DNA from: Ochromonas danica
Lineage: Eukaryota > Sar > Chrysophyceae > Chromulinales > Chromulinaceae
Assembly: GCA_015146655.1 (NCBI GenBank)
Contig: VKHL01000010.1
Span: 62,001 to 126,000 of the forward strand
Direction: 5' to 3'
Length of the DNA: 64,000 bases
Made by a program: the position numbers and the translations under genes. This document shows, piece after piece, positions 31,220 to 43,100 of this stretch (its first letter is position 1; every line of letters starts with the position of its first letter). The notes beneath the pieces were generated by a model that saw only the letters and a program-made list of their open reading frames with translations, ran no database searches and was not told the DNA's origin.

Positions 31220-33100
31220 ATGGGCTTTTCTGACTTTTTCATTAGTGTAGAAACCCTGCCTGAAAATGGCTACGGCTTTGTTCAGTTGCTCTTTTTGGGG
31301 GCGGTCTATGGCTATGGTTTGACCTATGCCAGCAACTTGATTTCTGATGGATCTGAGCTGTTGTTGCTTGTTCCGGCATGGGCAGGATTAATCGGAAGTG
31401 TTGTGCTACCCGTACTAGGTGCTGTTCCTGATGGATGCATAGTGTTCTTTTCTGGAATGGGACCCAATGCTCAAGGTAAGTTGTTACTTTTTGTCGTGAG
31501 TTGAAGTTGTTATTTCTTTTTGTGTCTATAACTCGACAGAGCAATTAAATGTTGGTGTGGGAGCTCTTGCTGGATCTACTATAATGTTATTGACAATTCC
31601 CTGGTTTTTGAGTGTGATTGGTGGACGGGTCAATATTGATCCTGCCACTGGCAAACCCAACTACAAGCCACCCAAGCTTTCTCCACCTGACTATTTTCAC
31701 TTGACTGAGACAGGAGTGTCTGTTTCATCGGCTGTAAACAATGGTGCCTATGTTGTTCTTCTCACTGCTGTAAGTTATTTTATTCTGCAGGTGCCAGGCT
31801 TGGTATATTTGAATGCTGAACCTGAAGAGCAAGCTGCTGGCGAAAAGCGCTGGGCACAGTTGGGTGCTGTTGCATGCTTGATCTTCTTTTTAGGATATCT
31901 CTATCAGCAATATAAGCTATCGCAAGAAAATTTAGTTCAAAAGCGCACCAGAGAACAGTATTTGCGACAGGCAATTCTCAACAAGAAAATTACCTTAGCT
32001 GGCGTTATGATTGCAGAGCTTGAAGCCTTTAAGCTTCTAGAGCCTTCCAAAAGTGTCTCTGCAAATGGTAGTTATCAATTGGAAGCTCGAGAGCAATCCA
32101 GGCTACTCGCCAAATCTTCCAGTCAAAATTTGATTGAAAAAGGTGTACCTGAAGATTTCATCGAACATTTAGAGCGAATTTTGAAACCTTTTTACGCCTA
32201 CTATGATGAAAACGGCGATGGTGTTTTGAATAAAGATGAACTAGTTGCGGTTTTCCGCGAATTGGGTGAAGATCTTTCAGCAGATGAAGTTAAAACTCTG
32301 TTTGCTGAGTTCGATACGGACAACTCAGGTTCCGTTGAGTATCCCGAGTTTGTTGCGGGTGTCACCAAATACATCGTGGATCATCGTGAAATTCGTCAGC
32401 GTCATCTTCTTCGCAGACGATCAACCAGTAGTGAAGGGAGCAGGGTCCGTGAAGCTCTCAAGGCGACCACTGACGACGATGACAATGAAGAAGAAGACGA
32501 GGTTCCTGATGACATGAAGAATCTGAGTCCCGAAGAGCAGCAAAATAGAATTAAGCTTCGCTCTGCTATAATGATGGGTATTGGTACTATTATTGTCTTG
32601 CTTGTTTCCGATCCAATGGTTGATGTGATGAGCGAGTTGGGAAAGAGAACTGGAATCCCTGCTTTCTACATTGCCTTTGTGCTTGCTCCTCTCGCATCTA
32701 ATGCATCTGAGTTGATTGCTTCTTATAACTATGCTTTGAAGAAAACTCCTACCACTATTTCAATTTCTATGGCCACCCTAGAGGGAGCTGCTGTGATGAA
32801 TAACACTTTTGTGCTAGGTAAGGTTGTCGCTTGAGAGTCGCAGTCCACAATTTTTTTGTCATAATTAGTGTTTGCTGTGATTGATTTGTATTCTTAGGTA
32901 TTTTCATGCTGCTCATTTGTACCCAATCACTGGTGTGGGAATTCTTCGCCGAAACTTTGTCCATCCTTCTTGTTGAAGTGGTTATTGCTATCTTTGCTTT
33001 GAAGAAAACACATACGATACTCGATGCTTTCCTCATCCTTTCTCTTTATCCTCTTTCATTGGGGTTTGTTGCCGGACTGGAAGCTATGGGATGGAACTAA
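31220..33100 (+). CDS. EF-hand Na+/Ca2+ exchanger-like transporter (NCL type)
   Basis: Three exons: 31220-31475, 31540-32817 and 32898-33100, 578 residues. Two alpha-repeat halves of the cation/Ca2+ exchanger fold are present: GAVPDGCIVFFSG ... GVGALAGSTIMLL in the first and LAPLASNASELIASYNYA ... MATLEGAAVMNNTFVLG in the second. Between them a soluble region carries two EF-hands, DENGDGVLNKDE and DTDNSGSVEYPE, both with complete calcium ligands. This fusion of exchanger and EF-hands is that of plant and algal NCL proteins, thought to move Na+ and Ca2+ across internal membranes under Ca2+ control. An acidic stretch after the EF-hands (DDDDNEEEDEVPDD) may be a further regulatory segment. Confidence 0.9.
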
Positions 33101-33458
33101 AATCAATGGGATCTGCCGTGTTAGACTGTAACCGCTGAATATCTCTGTGCTTTAATTAGTTTTTGGATATGTAACGTAGCAAAAAGTGGTTTTGCGTTAA
33201 TTCTTCTTTCATTGGCATTAGCAATCTTAAGTCTTTCGCGGCTTTGTGCAAGATGTAGCGCCAGATGTGGCCTATCCGAACAACAGAATCAATAAACACT
33301 TGTCAACAGAGTCGTTGCTCCAATTAGAGGTCAAATATTCAATTGTTTTTCACTTAATGGCAAAATGTGATTTGCTAAGTTGGAATAATTACACAATGTT
33401 CGTAGATTTCGATCATGACCAATCAATGGTGACAGTGGTTCATTAACTTAAGAGGGAG
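33101..33458. other. Intergenic region, no gene seen
   Basis: 358 bases between the exchanger and RRP7 genes, both on the plus strand. One open frame (33246-33446) is unconvincing. No repeat or RNA gene is apparent. Confidence 0.45.
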
Positions 33459-34346
33459 ATGCAGTCCTCCCAACCAAATGCAGATAAAAAGAAAGAAATG
33501 GCCACTGTGAAGGGATATCGAATATTGAATCTACCCATTCATGAAGATGGAAATGTCTTCCATCAAGTATATTTGAAAGAACATAATGATAAGCGATATC
33601 AAGGTCGTGCCTTGTTCTTTGGCAATGTCGAAGTTCGACCTGATATCGAGGCAGATAAGATTGATCGTTTTCTGAAGGCTTTATTGTCACGCTTTGGAGA
33701 GATTGATGAGATTTCATTAAGTGAAGCCTCACCTGATGAAGCACGCTTTGCTCATGTTATCTTTAATAAGAAAGGCAGTCTGAAAGTCGCTCTGACAGCA
33801 TCTGATCAAGACTACTTGGAAACCTGGTCTGAAACAGGAAAGAAATTAGGATTAATTCAAACAGCGGCATCATTATCAAAGTCAGAAGCACAAATAAGGC
33901 GTATGTTAGCTTGGAAAGAGGTTGACTATGAGAAGCTAAAGCATGAAGTGGATGCCTTCATGATGGTCTTTGACGATCAGGAAGCACAAGAAAGGCAAGA
34001 GCTCAAGAATGCCAGTGAAACTCCTGGCGAAGATGGTTTTGTTTTAGTCACCTCTAAGTAAGCCTCTTGTTTGTTCATAATCCACCTTACCGTGACTCTC
34101 TAATGTTCTTCTCCTTCTCATTGTAGGAATAAGAGAAGACTAGAAGATGCGACCAATCCTGCCACTAAACGTGCTCATCATCAACGTACTCGAAAGAATA
34201 AGAAGAATCTTGAACTAAAGAACTTTTATCGTTTCCAGATTCGTGAGGAGAAGATGAAGCAGTTAGATGTATTGAGACAGAAATTCGAAGAAGACAAGGA
34301 GAAAGTAGCACGCATGAAGGAAAGCAGGAAATTTAAGCCTTTCTAA
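33459..34346 (+). CDS. Ribosomal RNA-processing protein 7 (RRP7)
   Basis: Small-subunit processome factor needed for 18S rRNA maturation. Two exons: 33459-34057 and 34127-34346, 272 residues. An RRM-like N-terminal part (ALFFGNVEV ... LSRFGEIDEISLSE ... FAHVIFNKK) is followed by a linker and the diagnostic ending GEDGFVLVTSKNKRR and NFYRFQIREEKMKQLD ... KFEEDKEKVARMKESRKFKPF. The terminal RKFKPF box is the family hallmark. The start is the ATG at 33459; Met14 is a possible alternative. With LYAR this window holds two ribosome-assembly genes, but nothing suggests joint control. Confidence 0.92.
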
Positions 34347-34701
34347 GATAGATGTTGTTCTGTTATGCTTAAGAAAATTCGTAAAGTGTGGAATGAGTTG
34401 ACTTGAGTGATTGCCGAGAACTGATAAGTTACACAGTCAACAATGCTTGGCACGCACACACCGTATAGTCTGAATTAGGGGGTGAGGTATCAAACAGTCT
34501 CTTAGAGTACAATACACCAATTTCATATGGGTATCATATCATAGAGAGGAGAGGAGAGTGATTGACCGAAAACAAAACGTAAATGACCTCCAATAAGCAC
34601 ACAACACTTCATAACCATTCAATGCCCATCCAACAAAGTGAACAGAATAGACCACCAAGGCATTACAAGGCATTAGGTAGACGAAAGTCTATGATTTACG
34701 T
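34347..34701. other. Convergent intergenic region
   Basis: 355 bases between the 3' ends of RRP7 and the coiled-coil gene. They contain no open frame or repeat that I can support. Confidence 0.45.
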
Positions 34702-35559
34702 TCACAGCTGATGCTGAGCAGGAGAAGTGGCTGGTCTAGACATAGAAATGGAGGCAGAAGAGAAGAGTATAGAGGATTCTTCTTCAAAGTCACCATCAGG
34801 ATCTCCAAATTCGTGTTGCAATTTTCGCAACTTCTCTATGGTTGATTGCTATAGATGGTTGATAGAAAAAGAGAGACATTAATGAATGTATTTCCTTTTC
34901 ATGATAACAGAAAGGAGGAAGGGATGGAGGAAACTTACCAATTTGTGTTTTAACATGGAAGTATCAGATTTCAGATTAGCAATATGATTTTGCAAACGTT
35001 TATTTTCTGTTGCTTGTAATTCAAACCTACAGTACAACACGACAAGACAATAAGCAGTGAGTGAGACGATATGTATAGTAACGTGATAAAGTAGTAGTGG
35101 TAGCAGTGGTAGTTGCAGCTAGTGGCCATGAGGTTAGTCAATCACGTGACAGTACCTGTGGTCATATTCCTTCTTCATTTGATTCACTTTCGCATCAAAG
35201 TTATCCTGAGTTTGCTTCAACAGAGTTAGAATCATATCTTCAGCAGAATGTAGATTCGTATTCAAATCAGCTACAGTTCGATTATTTGTTTGATTATATT
35301 CTGTTTGTGCTTCCACGACAGCTTCCAAAACTTGTAATCGACCTTTAACACTTGCTTCAGGATTTAATGGTGGAAAAGGAATAGCTGTCAGTTCTTGATA
35401 AGATGCATTAAATTTATCCACACAATTCTTGACATTGTCAGGAATAGGTGGTACATCTCGTCCATTGCGACTTGTTGGACGAAGTGGTGAAGATGGTGGG
35501 ATAGTAGTTGATTGACTTCCAGGAATAGCTGGAAATGAAATACGACCCGATTCATTCAT
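34702..35559 (-). CDS. Small coiled-coil protein, unknown function
   Basis: Three exons: 35559-35156, 35026-34939 and 34848-34702, 212 residues. The N-terminal 45 residues are Ser/Pro-rich. Residues 70-180 are predicted coiled coil with regular hydrophobic spacing (LQVLEAVVEAQTEYNQTNNR ... FDAKVNQMKKEYDHRFELQATENKRLQNHIANLK). The C-terminus is acidic then Ser-rich, ending SPAQHQL. All three junctions keep phase, and the splice between exons 1 and 2 sits within the heptads, which supports the model. I do not recognise a family. Basal-body or cytoskeletal proteins often look like this, but that is only a resemblance. Confidence 0.75.
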
Positions 35560-35767
35560 TTTAACAATGTACTAGGTTATAAGTATTCACAGGACAGGAG
35601 ATAGTTAGCAGTAACTCCCAAACCAAAAGCAAAGCAGAAAGCAAACCGTTATACTTGATTGACCATCACCTACATTAGAAACAACGCGTTTGTCACTGAA
35701 ACGCGTTTGCGTTTTATGTAAAACCTTAATTGCCAATTTGACCAGTAGTTCCAATGATGAGTAAAAT

Positions 35768-37402
35768 AGAAAAGAAAGATTGAAAAACAATCATGAATAA
35801 TAGCAACGATTTCTTACAAGATTGTCCTTACCTTGAATATCGTATTCTTAATATTAGTGAGACTTTGAATAGGTTAGTTTAGTTAATGTATTATATTGAA
35901 TCACATTGAAATATATTGACATGATTTGTTTTGTGTTATGTTGAATTATCGTGTTGTTTTATGTTGTTTTGTGTTGTGGTATGGATCTTTTCTTCTTCTT
36001 CTTGTCATCATCATAATGTTTGTTATTGGGTGATAGGTTACCACAGTTTTTACAACGATCCTTATGTTTTCGATTCTCCTTTTGGAATATTCAATCAATA
36101 CGTATTTCAGAGAATGCGGAGTACAGCTTGCCATTAGCAGAGGGTAATCCTTCTTGTCGAGTAGATCTAACTAGACTAATAGAAGAGAATCATAGTGGTA
36201 ATAGTATGGGTAACTCTGCTGGTATTGGTGGAAAAGAAGCTTTTCTCTATATTGATCTGATCGATGAGAAGTCAGGCATTCCCTTGTGTTGGGGTGCAGG
36301 TCGTATAGTTTTTCAAGACAGTCTACAAGGTCATTCTCATTCTAACACAGCCAATAGCCACCATAAGATCTATGGTAGTAGTGGTAGTAGTGGTCATCAG
36401 CCAACAGAGAGTATTTCGTGTTTTACAACTGGTGACAAGGAAAGATTTACTGTCTTATTACGTTTCAATGACTTGATAGATGGTTTCAAATATAGTGGTT
36501 CATGTAGCCTCACCATTGAGAGTTGCCTAGTCTTTGGCTCGCATGATGAGCAGCAGGTAGTATCAACCACTACAATGAAATACCTTCGCCCTCATCCTCA
36601 AAGTGGAATTACTTGGATACAAGAACAACATAAGAAAAAGAATGCTATGTATATAACCATTCAAGATGCTTTATTGTCACCGGTAATAAGATCCTCTTAT
36701 AGTATTAACCTACTGTACTGTAAGTATCGTATACTAACCAACCAGGTTGATGTTACAGGATATCACAGAAGTATATGCTGGAAGAACTATATTGGTAGGT
36801 TATCACTTCTCTGTATGATGATTCGCTAGTTTGGTTTGGTCTTATGCTAGGTATTGATTTGCTGTAGATTTGTTCGAGAGCAGGTAAATCTGGTAGACGT
36901 TGTTTTCTTGGTTCAATCCAAGAAGGAAAAGGTAAAGTACATTTGTTATTATGTTTGTTTCCTTGGTTACTTCTCTCGTGAGTAATAGTTATACTGTAAT
37001 AGGAAATTGGCTAGAGAGTAATGAACTCCAGGCTCAATTGACTTTAGATGAATTACTTATTGAAGTGTTTCTCGCTCATTTTTCTACAACTGATGGTTGG
37101 AGAGAGACTCCAGTTTGTCAAGGTAGCTTGCTGCCAGAACATAAGCTGTCTGTACAGAAGAAGTCGAAGCGAAACAACTGGACGAGCGGGGCTTTCGAGT
37201 GCCGATTAACCACTTCGATCCGCTCCAGACAATCTCCTTCCCTGATGGGTGCTGCTGCTCATCAAGGAGAAAGAAAGAAGGATAATGTCCAAGAGCAAAC
37301 GGTTAAAGTGGGGAAAGTTCGACTGTCGTTGTTCATGGATAATGGACAACTGGTTATCCCTTACAAAGTCAATCCAGATCAAATTAGTGACGAGTGGCTG
37401 TC
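35768..37402 (+). repeat. Upstream copy of a 1.6 kb direct duplication
   Basis: Matches 38505-40139 at a constant offset of 2,737 bases, introns included. I see only a handful of differences, clustered in the first 65 bases (for example GATTGTCCTTACC here, GATTATCCTTGCC there). The match ends abruptly after GAGTGGCTGTC at 37402. Near-identity in introns means the event is recent or that gene conversion is ongoing. Confidence 0.93.
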
Positions 37403-37514
37403 CGTTCACAATTTAATTTATTTTATTTTATTTACAAATAAGTTCGCAAACATTACTACAATTCTGGAAATTCAATTACACAATCTTCTAAGAATGAAAT
37501 TTCATTCGTACTGA
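35793..37514 (+). pseudogene. Truncated 5' copy of the 2,343-residue orphan gene
   Basis: Carries the same start (MNNSNDFLQD), the same five introns' worth of structure and the same residues as the first 395 or so of the gene at 38530-46301. It then breaks off at the duplication edge inside exon 5. From there the frame reads 37 unrelated residues and stops at 37514, which lies inside the 3' end of the oppositely oriented protease-fold gene. If transcribed it would make the N-terminal domain alone and an antisense overlap with its neighbour. I call it a gene fragment, but a functional short product cannot be excluded because it keeps the presumed start and all splice sites. Confidence 0.8.
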
Positions 37515-38385
37515 AGTCATATTTTAGTCTCAGCTTTTTGGCGCCACTTTTACCAAGATTAGCAGAACCGTGTGCCATATGCTTCACTGGGCTAGGATTG
37601 TTCACGGGAATACTAGTGGTATCATTCAAAGGCAAATTAGTCGAGGAACGCTTTTCAGGTGTTGAGGTTACTACAGAGGGATAATTTATAGGAGTGTCAT
37701 CTTTCTCAGTTGCGTCGTCCTTGCACTTGGCTTTCTCAGCAGCGAGCTTATCGCGAAAAGCTCTTGGAAGTGCCTCCATGGGCACCTCTTTCAGTTTGAC
37801 CCAGACATCAAGGTAAGCACTCCTTTCAGTAATTTTACCATCCACTGAAACTAAAGCAAATTTGACCAGCACATCTGGGATCATCCTTGCTACAGCTAAT
37901 TTCCCATCCGCTTGATTTATTTCCTTGATGTATTTTGTTACCCTCAAATTGAACTTTCTTGCATCATGGTAAGTCAAAACCAAATCGCATGCAGTATTCC
38001 CTGAGTCAATAAGCAGTTCGCAGTTGGGAATTGTGATGATGTTGTCGTCGTCAACATCTTGGACCATACAACACAAATAGACCGGCTTGTCAATCTCTTC
38101 AACACTACTCAAAACTCCAGCAGATTGATCTGTTCCAGAAAATATATCATATGGGAGAAGTAGATAGATTGATAGTGAAGAGAGTAAGATGAAAGATAAA
38201 AGAGAGAAAATGGTACCTGAAGATGGATGATTGGCAACACGACAGCGGACATTACAATCTTCGAGGCAAATTGGGCAAAAATCATCCACGTCCAATGGAT
38301 TCTTTTTCTTGTTTAGCAGATCCTCTTTAGTGGCTTTACAACCTTCTGCTGGATGCCTTTGAAGAACAGCTGATGCAGCTTCCAT
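37456..38385 (-). CDS. Retropepsin-fold protein with Cys-rich N-terminal motif
   Basis: Two exons (38385-38217 and 38129-37456), 280 residues if spliced. The N-terminal part has FCPICLEDCNVRC, half of a RING-like zinc motif. The central part (about 70-190 after splicing) reads CELLIDSGNTACDLVLTY ... QADGKLAVARMIPDVLVKF ... AYLDVWV. That is the layout of single-domain clan AA aspartic proteases (catalytic DSG, then the psi-loop strands) found in retroelements and in domesticated host genes such as DDI1. The tail is Pro/Ser/Lys-rich with an acidic end. The 87-base intron (38216-38130) has no stop and keeps frame, so retention would insert a hydrophobic span. The frame looks whole; I see no reverse transcriptase or LTRs nearby. 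It lies exactly between the two copies of the 1.6 kb duplication. Confidence 0.6.
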   Translation of the reverse strand: MEAASAVLQRHPAEGCKATKEDLLNKKKNPLDVDDFCPICLEDCNVRCRVANHPSSGTIFSLLSFILLSSLSIYLLLPYDIFSGTDQSAGVLSSVEEIDKPVYLCCMVQDVDDDNIITIPNCELLIDSGNTACDLVLTYHDARKFNLRVTKYIKEINQADGKLAVARMIPDVLVKFALVSVDGKITERSAYLDVWVKLKEVPMEALPRAFRDKLAAEKAKCKDDATEKDDTPINYPSVVTSTPEKRSSTNLPLNDTTSIPVNNPSPVKHMAHGSANLGKSGAKKLRLKYDFSTNEISFLEDCVIEFPEL

Positions 38386-38504
38386 TGTTATAAGTTTTCA
38401 AAATGAGCACAAGATCGACAAGATGTTGAGAATGATTGATTCAGCGCCAAGAGGAAATAAAGCGTTTCACCACCCAAGGCGTTTTGTGTTGAACGGTCCA
38501 GAAA

Positions 38505-40139
38505 AGAAAAGACAGATTGGAAAACAATCATGAATAATAGCAACGATTTCTTACAAGATTATCCTTGCCTTGAATATCGTATTCTTAATATTAGTGAGAC
38601 TTTGAATAGGTTAGTTTAGTTAATGTATTATATTGAATCACATTGAAATATATTGACATGATTTGTTTTGTGTTATGTTGAATTATCGTGTTGTTTTATG
38701 TTGTTTTGTGTTGTGGTATGGATCTTTTCTTCTTCTTCTTGTCATCATCATAATGTTTGTTATTGGGTGATAGGTTACCACAGTTTTTACAACGATCCTT
38801 ATGTTTTCGATTCTCCTTTTGGAATATTCAATCAATACGTATTTCAGAGAATGCGGAGTACAGCTTGCCATTAGCAGAGGGTAATCCTTCTTGTCGAGTA
38901 GATCTAACTAGACTAATAGAAGAGAATCATAGTGGTAATAGTATGGGTAACTCTGCTGGTATTGGTGGAAAAGAAGCTTTTCTCTATATTGATCTGATCG
39001 ATGAGAAGTCAGGCATTCCCTTGTGTTGGGGTGCAGGTCGTATAGTTTTTCAAGACAGTCTACAAGGTCATTCTCATTCTAACACAGCCAATAGCCACCA
39101 TAAGATCTATGGTAGTAGTGGTAGTAGTGGTCATCAGCCAACAGAGAGTATTTCGTGTTTTACAACTGGTGACAAGGAAAGATTTACTGTCTTATTACGT
39201 TTCAATGACTTGATAGATGGTTTCAAATATAGTGGTTCATGTAGCCTCACCATTGAGAGTTGCCTAGTCTTTGGCTCGCATGATGAGCAGCAGGTAGTAT
39301 CAACCACTACAATGAAATACCTTCGCCCTCATCCTCAAAGTGGAATTACTTGGATACAAGAACAACATAAGAAAAAGAATGCTATGTATATAACCATTCA
39401 AGATGCTTTATTGTCACCGGTAATAAGATCCTCTTATAGTATTAACCTACTGTACTGTAAGTATCGTATACTAACCAACCAGGTTGATGTTACAGGATAT
39501 CACAGAAGTATATGCTGGAAGAACTATATTGGTAGGTTATCACTTCTCTGTATGATGATTCGCTAGTTTGGTTTGGTCTTATGCTAGGTATTGATTTGCT
39601 GTAGATTTGTTCGAGAGCAGGTAAATCTGGTAGACGTTGTTTTCTTGGTTCAATCCAAGAAGGAAAAGGTAAAGTACATTTGTTATTATGTTTGTTTCCT
39701 TGGTTACTTCTCTCGTGAGTAATAGTTATACTGTAATAGGAAATTGGCTAGAGAGTAATGAACTCCAGGCTCAATTGACTTTAGATGAATTACTTATTGA
39801 AGTGTTTCTCGCTCATTTTTCTACAACTGATGGTTGGAGAGAGACTCCAGTTTGTCAAGGTAGCTTGCTGCCAGAACATAAGCTGTCTGTACAGAAGAAG
39901 TCGAAGCGAAACAACTGGACGAGCGGGGCTTTCGAGTGCCGATTAACCACTTCGATCCGCTCCAGACAATCTCCTTCCCTGATGGGTGCTGCTGCTCATC
40001 AAGGAGAAAGAAAGAAGGATAATGTCCAAGAGCAAACGGTTAAAGTGGGGAAAGTTCGACTGTCGTTGTTCATGGATAATGGACAACTGGTTATCCCTTA
40101 CAAAGTCAATCCAGATCAAATTAGTGACGAGTGGCTGTC
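38505..40139 (+). repeat. Downstream copy of the 1.6 kb direct duplication
   Basis: Partner of 35768-37402. Here the sequence continues without a seam into the rest of the long gene, so this copy is taken as the parental one. Its upstream flank is the short spacer that also serves the protease-fold gene. Confidence 0.93.
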
Positions 40140-43100
40140 AGAACAAATTGCTCAACTTGTCTCATCTGATGAGGTTTTGTCATCAAAGCTACTGTGTGTA
40201 GTCTACCTATTGGGATTGTTAGACATTGAGAATCCTGTTCGCAATGCTATCAATCTAGAATATACCAACCACTTATTAGGATTACTGACTCGATGGGGTA
40301 TTTGGCAGAATAGTGTCTTATCTACTCTGACTGTTGTTATTGTCCAGCTGCAACTACCACAGCGATTACTTTTTCTTCTCAATATGTTATTTGAGGTAAT
40401 TATTTCTGATTTAGTAACGAGTTAGTTTGTGAATTGAATTAATGAGATTTCTGACTGTTAGGAATGGCTCACATCAGATGGTCTACAAGAGCTGATCACG
40501 TTCTCAAGAAAACCTCCTGATGGTCGTGTGATCACGACAGAACATACAGTTGATAGTTTACAAGATCAGATCGAAGGTCTGGAGAGAGCATTACTCACTC
40601 TCTCCATAAGTTACATTCTCCATAAGAATTGGGGAGACAGTTTAGAGTTTTTGGAGAACATCTTGGATCTCGATTCCATACAAGAGCTTTCAGGAGATTT
40701 ACTTACCGTTATTTATACATGCAAATATCAACTACTCCAACGGTTGATGAAGTTATTTGAAGAATCAGCTATTATTCCTCTTGGTAAAGCTGTCTACTTG
40801 TTGAACAAATTGCTGCAACTTGAAGTAAAGTTACAGGATATGTACCCAGAAGCTTTGAGTTATTCTATTCAGATGCATGCCTTAATTGCTTGTCGTCTGG
40901 AGGTGCAGTATCTGTTTTATGTTCGAGAGAAGGATCCCATCAAGATTCTTCTTCAAGAACATGATTTCTATTCCCTTGTACACTATGTCTCCAAGCAAAT
41001 TCATCATTTTAGTCATCAAGTGAAGTATCTATGTTCCAAAGAACCACCTGGTCTTTCTATTCTTCGGATTGCTAATCCTTTCTTGGGTATTCTAGATGGT
41101 TATAATCGTTTTATACGACTTGGATTTCCTCTTGTGAAGTCCTTCATGGAGTATTTTGTGATTGAAGAGGCTATGATGGGTTCATTTGACATTCTCAATG
41201 GTCTACTTGATCGAATCCTTTGTCTGTCGAATACAGAGGAGTTGAAAAGAGATGAAGCTATGGATGGGATGGAAGATGAAATAGATGAGACTACTTTACA
41301 AGAGTATTCAACGTCTTTCCAAAGTTTAACAAGTCTATTGGAAGGAATGCATTATCAAGATTATTCTCATGGACAGCCTAGTGGGAACAGTGTGAGTGAT
41401 AAGATGACTGGCAACAGAGAAGGAGGGAGCACTCGTAGACCTTCTCAAAGTCAAAAAGTCTCTGAAGCTGTGCGAGCCAGTCGAAGAGTGTCTTATGTAT
41501 CAATTACGAGAAGTAATTCACATCCAGAGTCTCTTACACAGTCTTCATCTGCATTTTCCTTACCCACCAATGCGGTGACTGTTAAAAGAGTTGCTTTTGA
41601 CGAGCCAACGGGTAGTTCAGATGACCAGGTAGTGAAGGATCTCAGTGGGGAGACAAAAGACCTTGGCAAAGGAGGAAGTTCACTATTCGACAGTCCGAAC
41701 AGGCACTTTCGTAAGCCGTCTCCCTTAATAATCCCTTCACATTCAGATAGCCCCGTCACAGCTCGTGTTAAGGTCCTGTCTGCTTCGACTTCATCATCTG
41801 GTTCAGCTTCTCCAATGAATGCCACTGCTGCTACAACAAACGATGGTGACCATAGCTTCTATCAACAACTAGAGCTTATGAATAGTTTTCAAGGAAGTGC
41901 CATGTTACTGTTGCTAGAAATATGCCAACCATTATTCTCAGTATTGATCACGACGGTTCAAACTCTTCGTGAACTTTTGCGCATTGAAGCTAAAAGTCGA
42001 TCCCTTCAGATATATGCGTTATTTCACAAACTACAAGGATCATTGCTAAAGATCTTGGGACGAATTATTGGTGAGAATACTGTGCAAGCTGGGACTCTTC
42101 AGGTAAGGAAACAATGACATTCTACTGTTAATATAGCCTCTCATAGTGCGCTTACAGTCTGTTCTTCTGAGATATTGCTCTGCGGTGGGTCATTTAGGCT
42201 CTCACCTTCGGTCTGGTTTGCAGACATTTCTTCTCTTTGCTGTTATTTTTAGTCGATTGTATCGAGAGACTTGCTTGCAGTCTTCTAACGAGGTCAGATT
42301 CCTCTTCCCCATTTTCCTTGTCTATTAGTTGTTAATGAACCTAATCTTGCTTCTCATTGCCATATGAATAGATTATGAATAGAAAGCTTTGGGATTACTA
42401 TCTTCAAACAGCATTGATATTTTCCGTCATGAAGCGACTCTATGGTGATAATTACATGCTCGCGGATACGTTTTGTCGTGTAGTGGATGTCTACAGTCCT
42501 CCTTCTACTTCATTTCTACATGAAGAATTCTATCTCTATTCTCCTAAAGACTCTCCTAGTGAACGTGCTGCGAAGTTAAGGGAAGAGTCTGTGGAAACTA
42601 TACGTGTATTGTTATTGTCCTTAAATCAACTATTAGTGAAAGGTCGGAAACGAAATGTTAAGAAGCAGATGAATGATTTCGATGAGAATGCTATTATGCT
42701 ACTCTTTCATGGTACTATTCTCTCTGCTATGCAAGTATTCTGTTCAATCTTACATAGTATTATTGATATGAAAGTTTTATATTCTATTTCTCGTAATCCT
42801 GATGCAATCATAGGATTACAATCACTCTTTCATGCTGACCATTTGAAACAATTATTAACTATATTGTTAGATACAGCTTGTGTATTACAAGGATATCTCC
42901 CTTCCAAAGACTTCTCAGAACCTACTTTGATATTGGAAGGTATCTTTACTGATATTCGTTACTATCTATTACAATTAGTTTTGGAGATATCTATGGTCAT
43001 GAAGCCAATCGCTTTGCCCAAGTCTTCTTCCTATTTGCCAATGCATCGACAATTTCTACAACAGACTAAACTTCAAATGAATGATCACTTAAGAAATAGT

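Noticed and set aside
35931-36137. 68-residue frame at the 5' end of the duplicated gene (repeated at 38668-38874)
   Set aside because: It lies mostly in intron 1 and crosses the splice site in the wrong frame.
35768-40139. Long terminal repeats of a retroelement flanking the protease-like gene
   Set aside because: The repeated segment is the exon-intron 5' part of a host gene, continuous with the rest of that gene in the second copy. There are no TG...CA ends, primer-binding site or polymerase parts.
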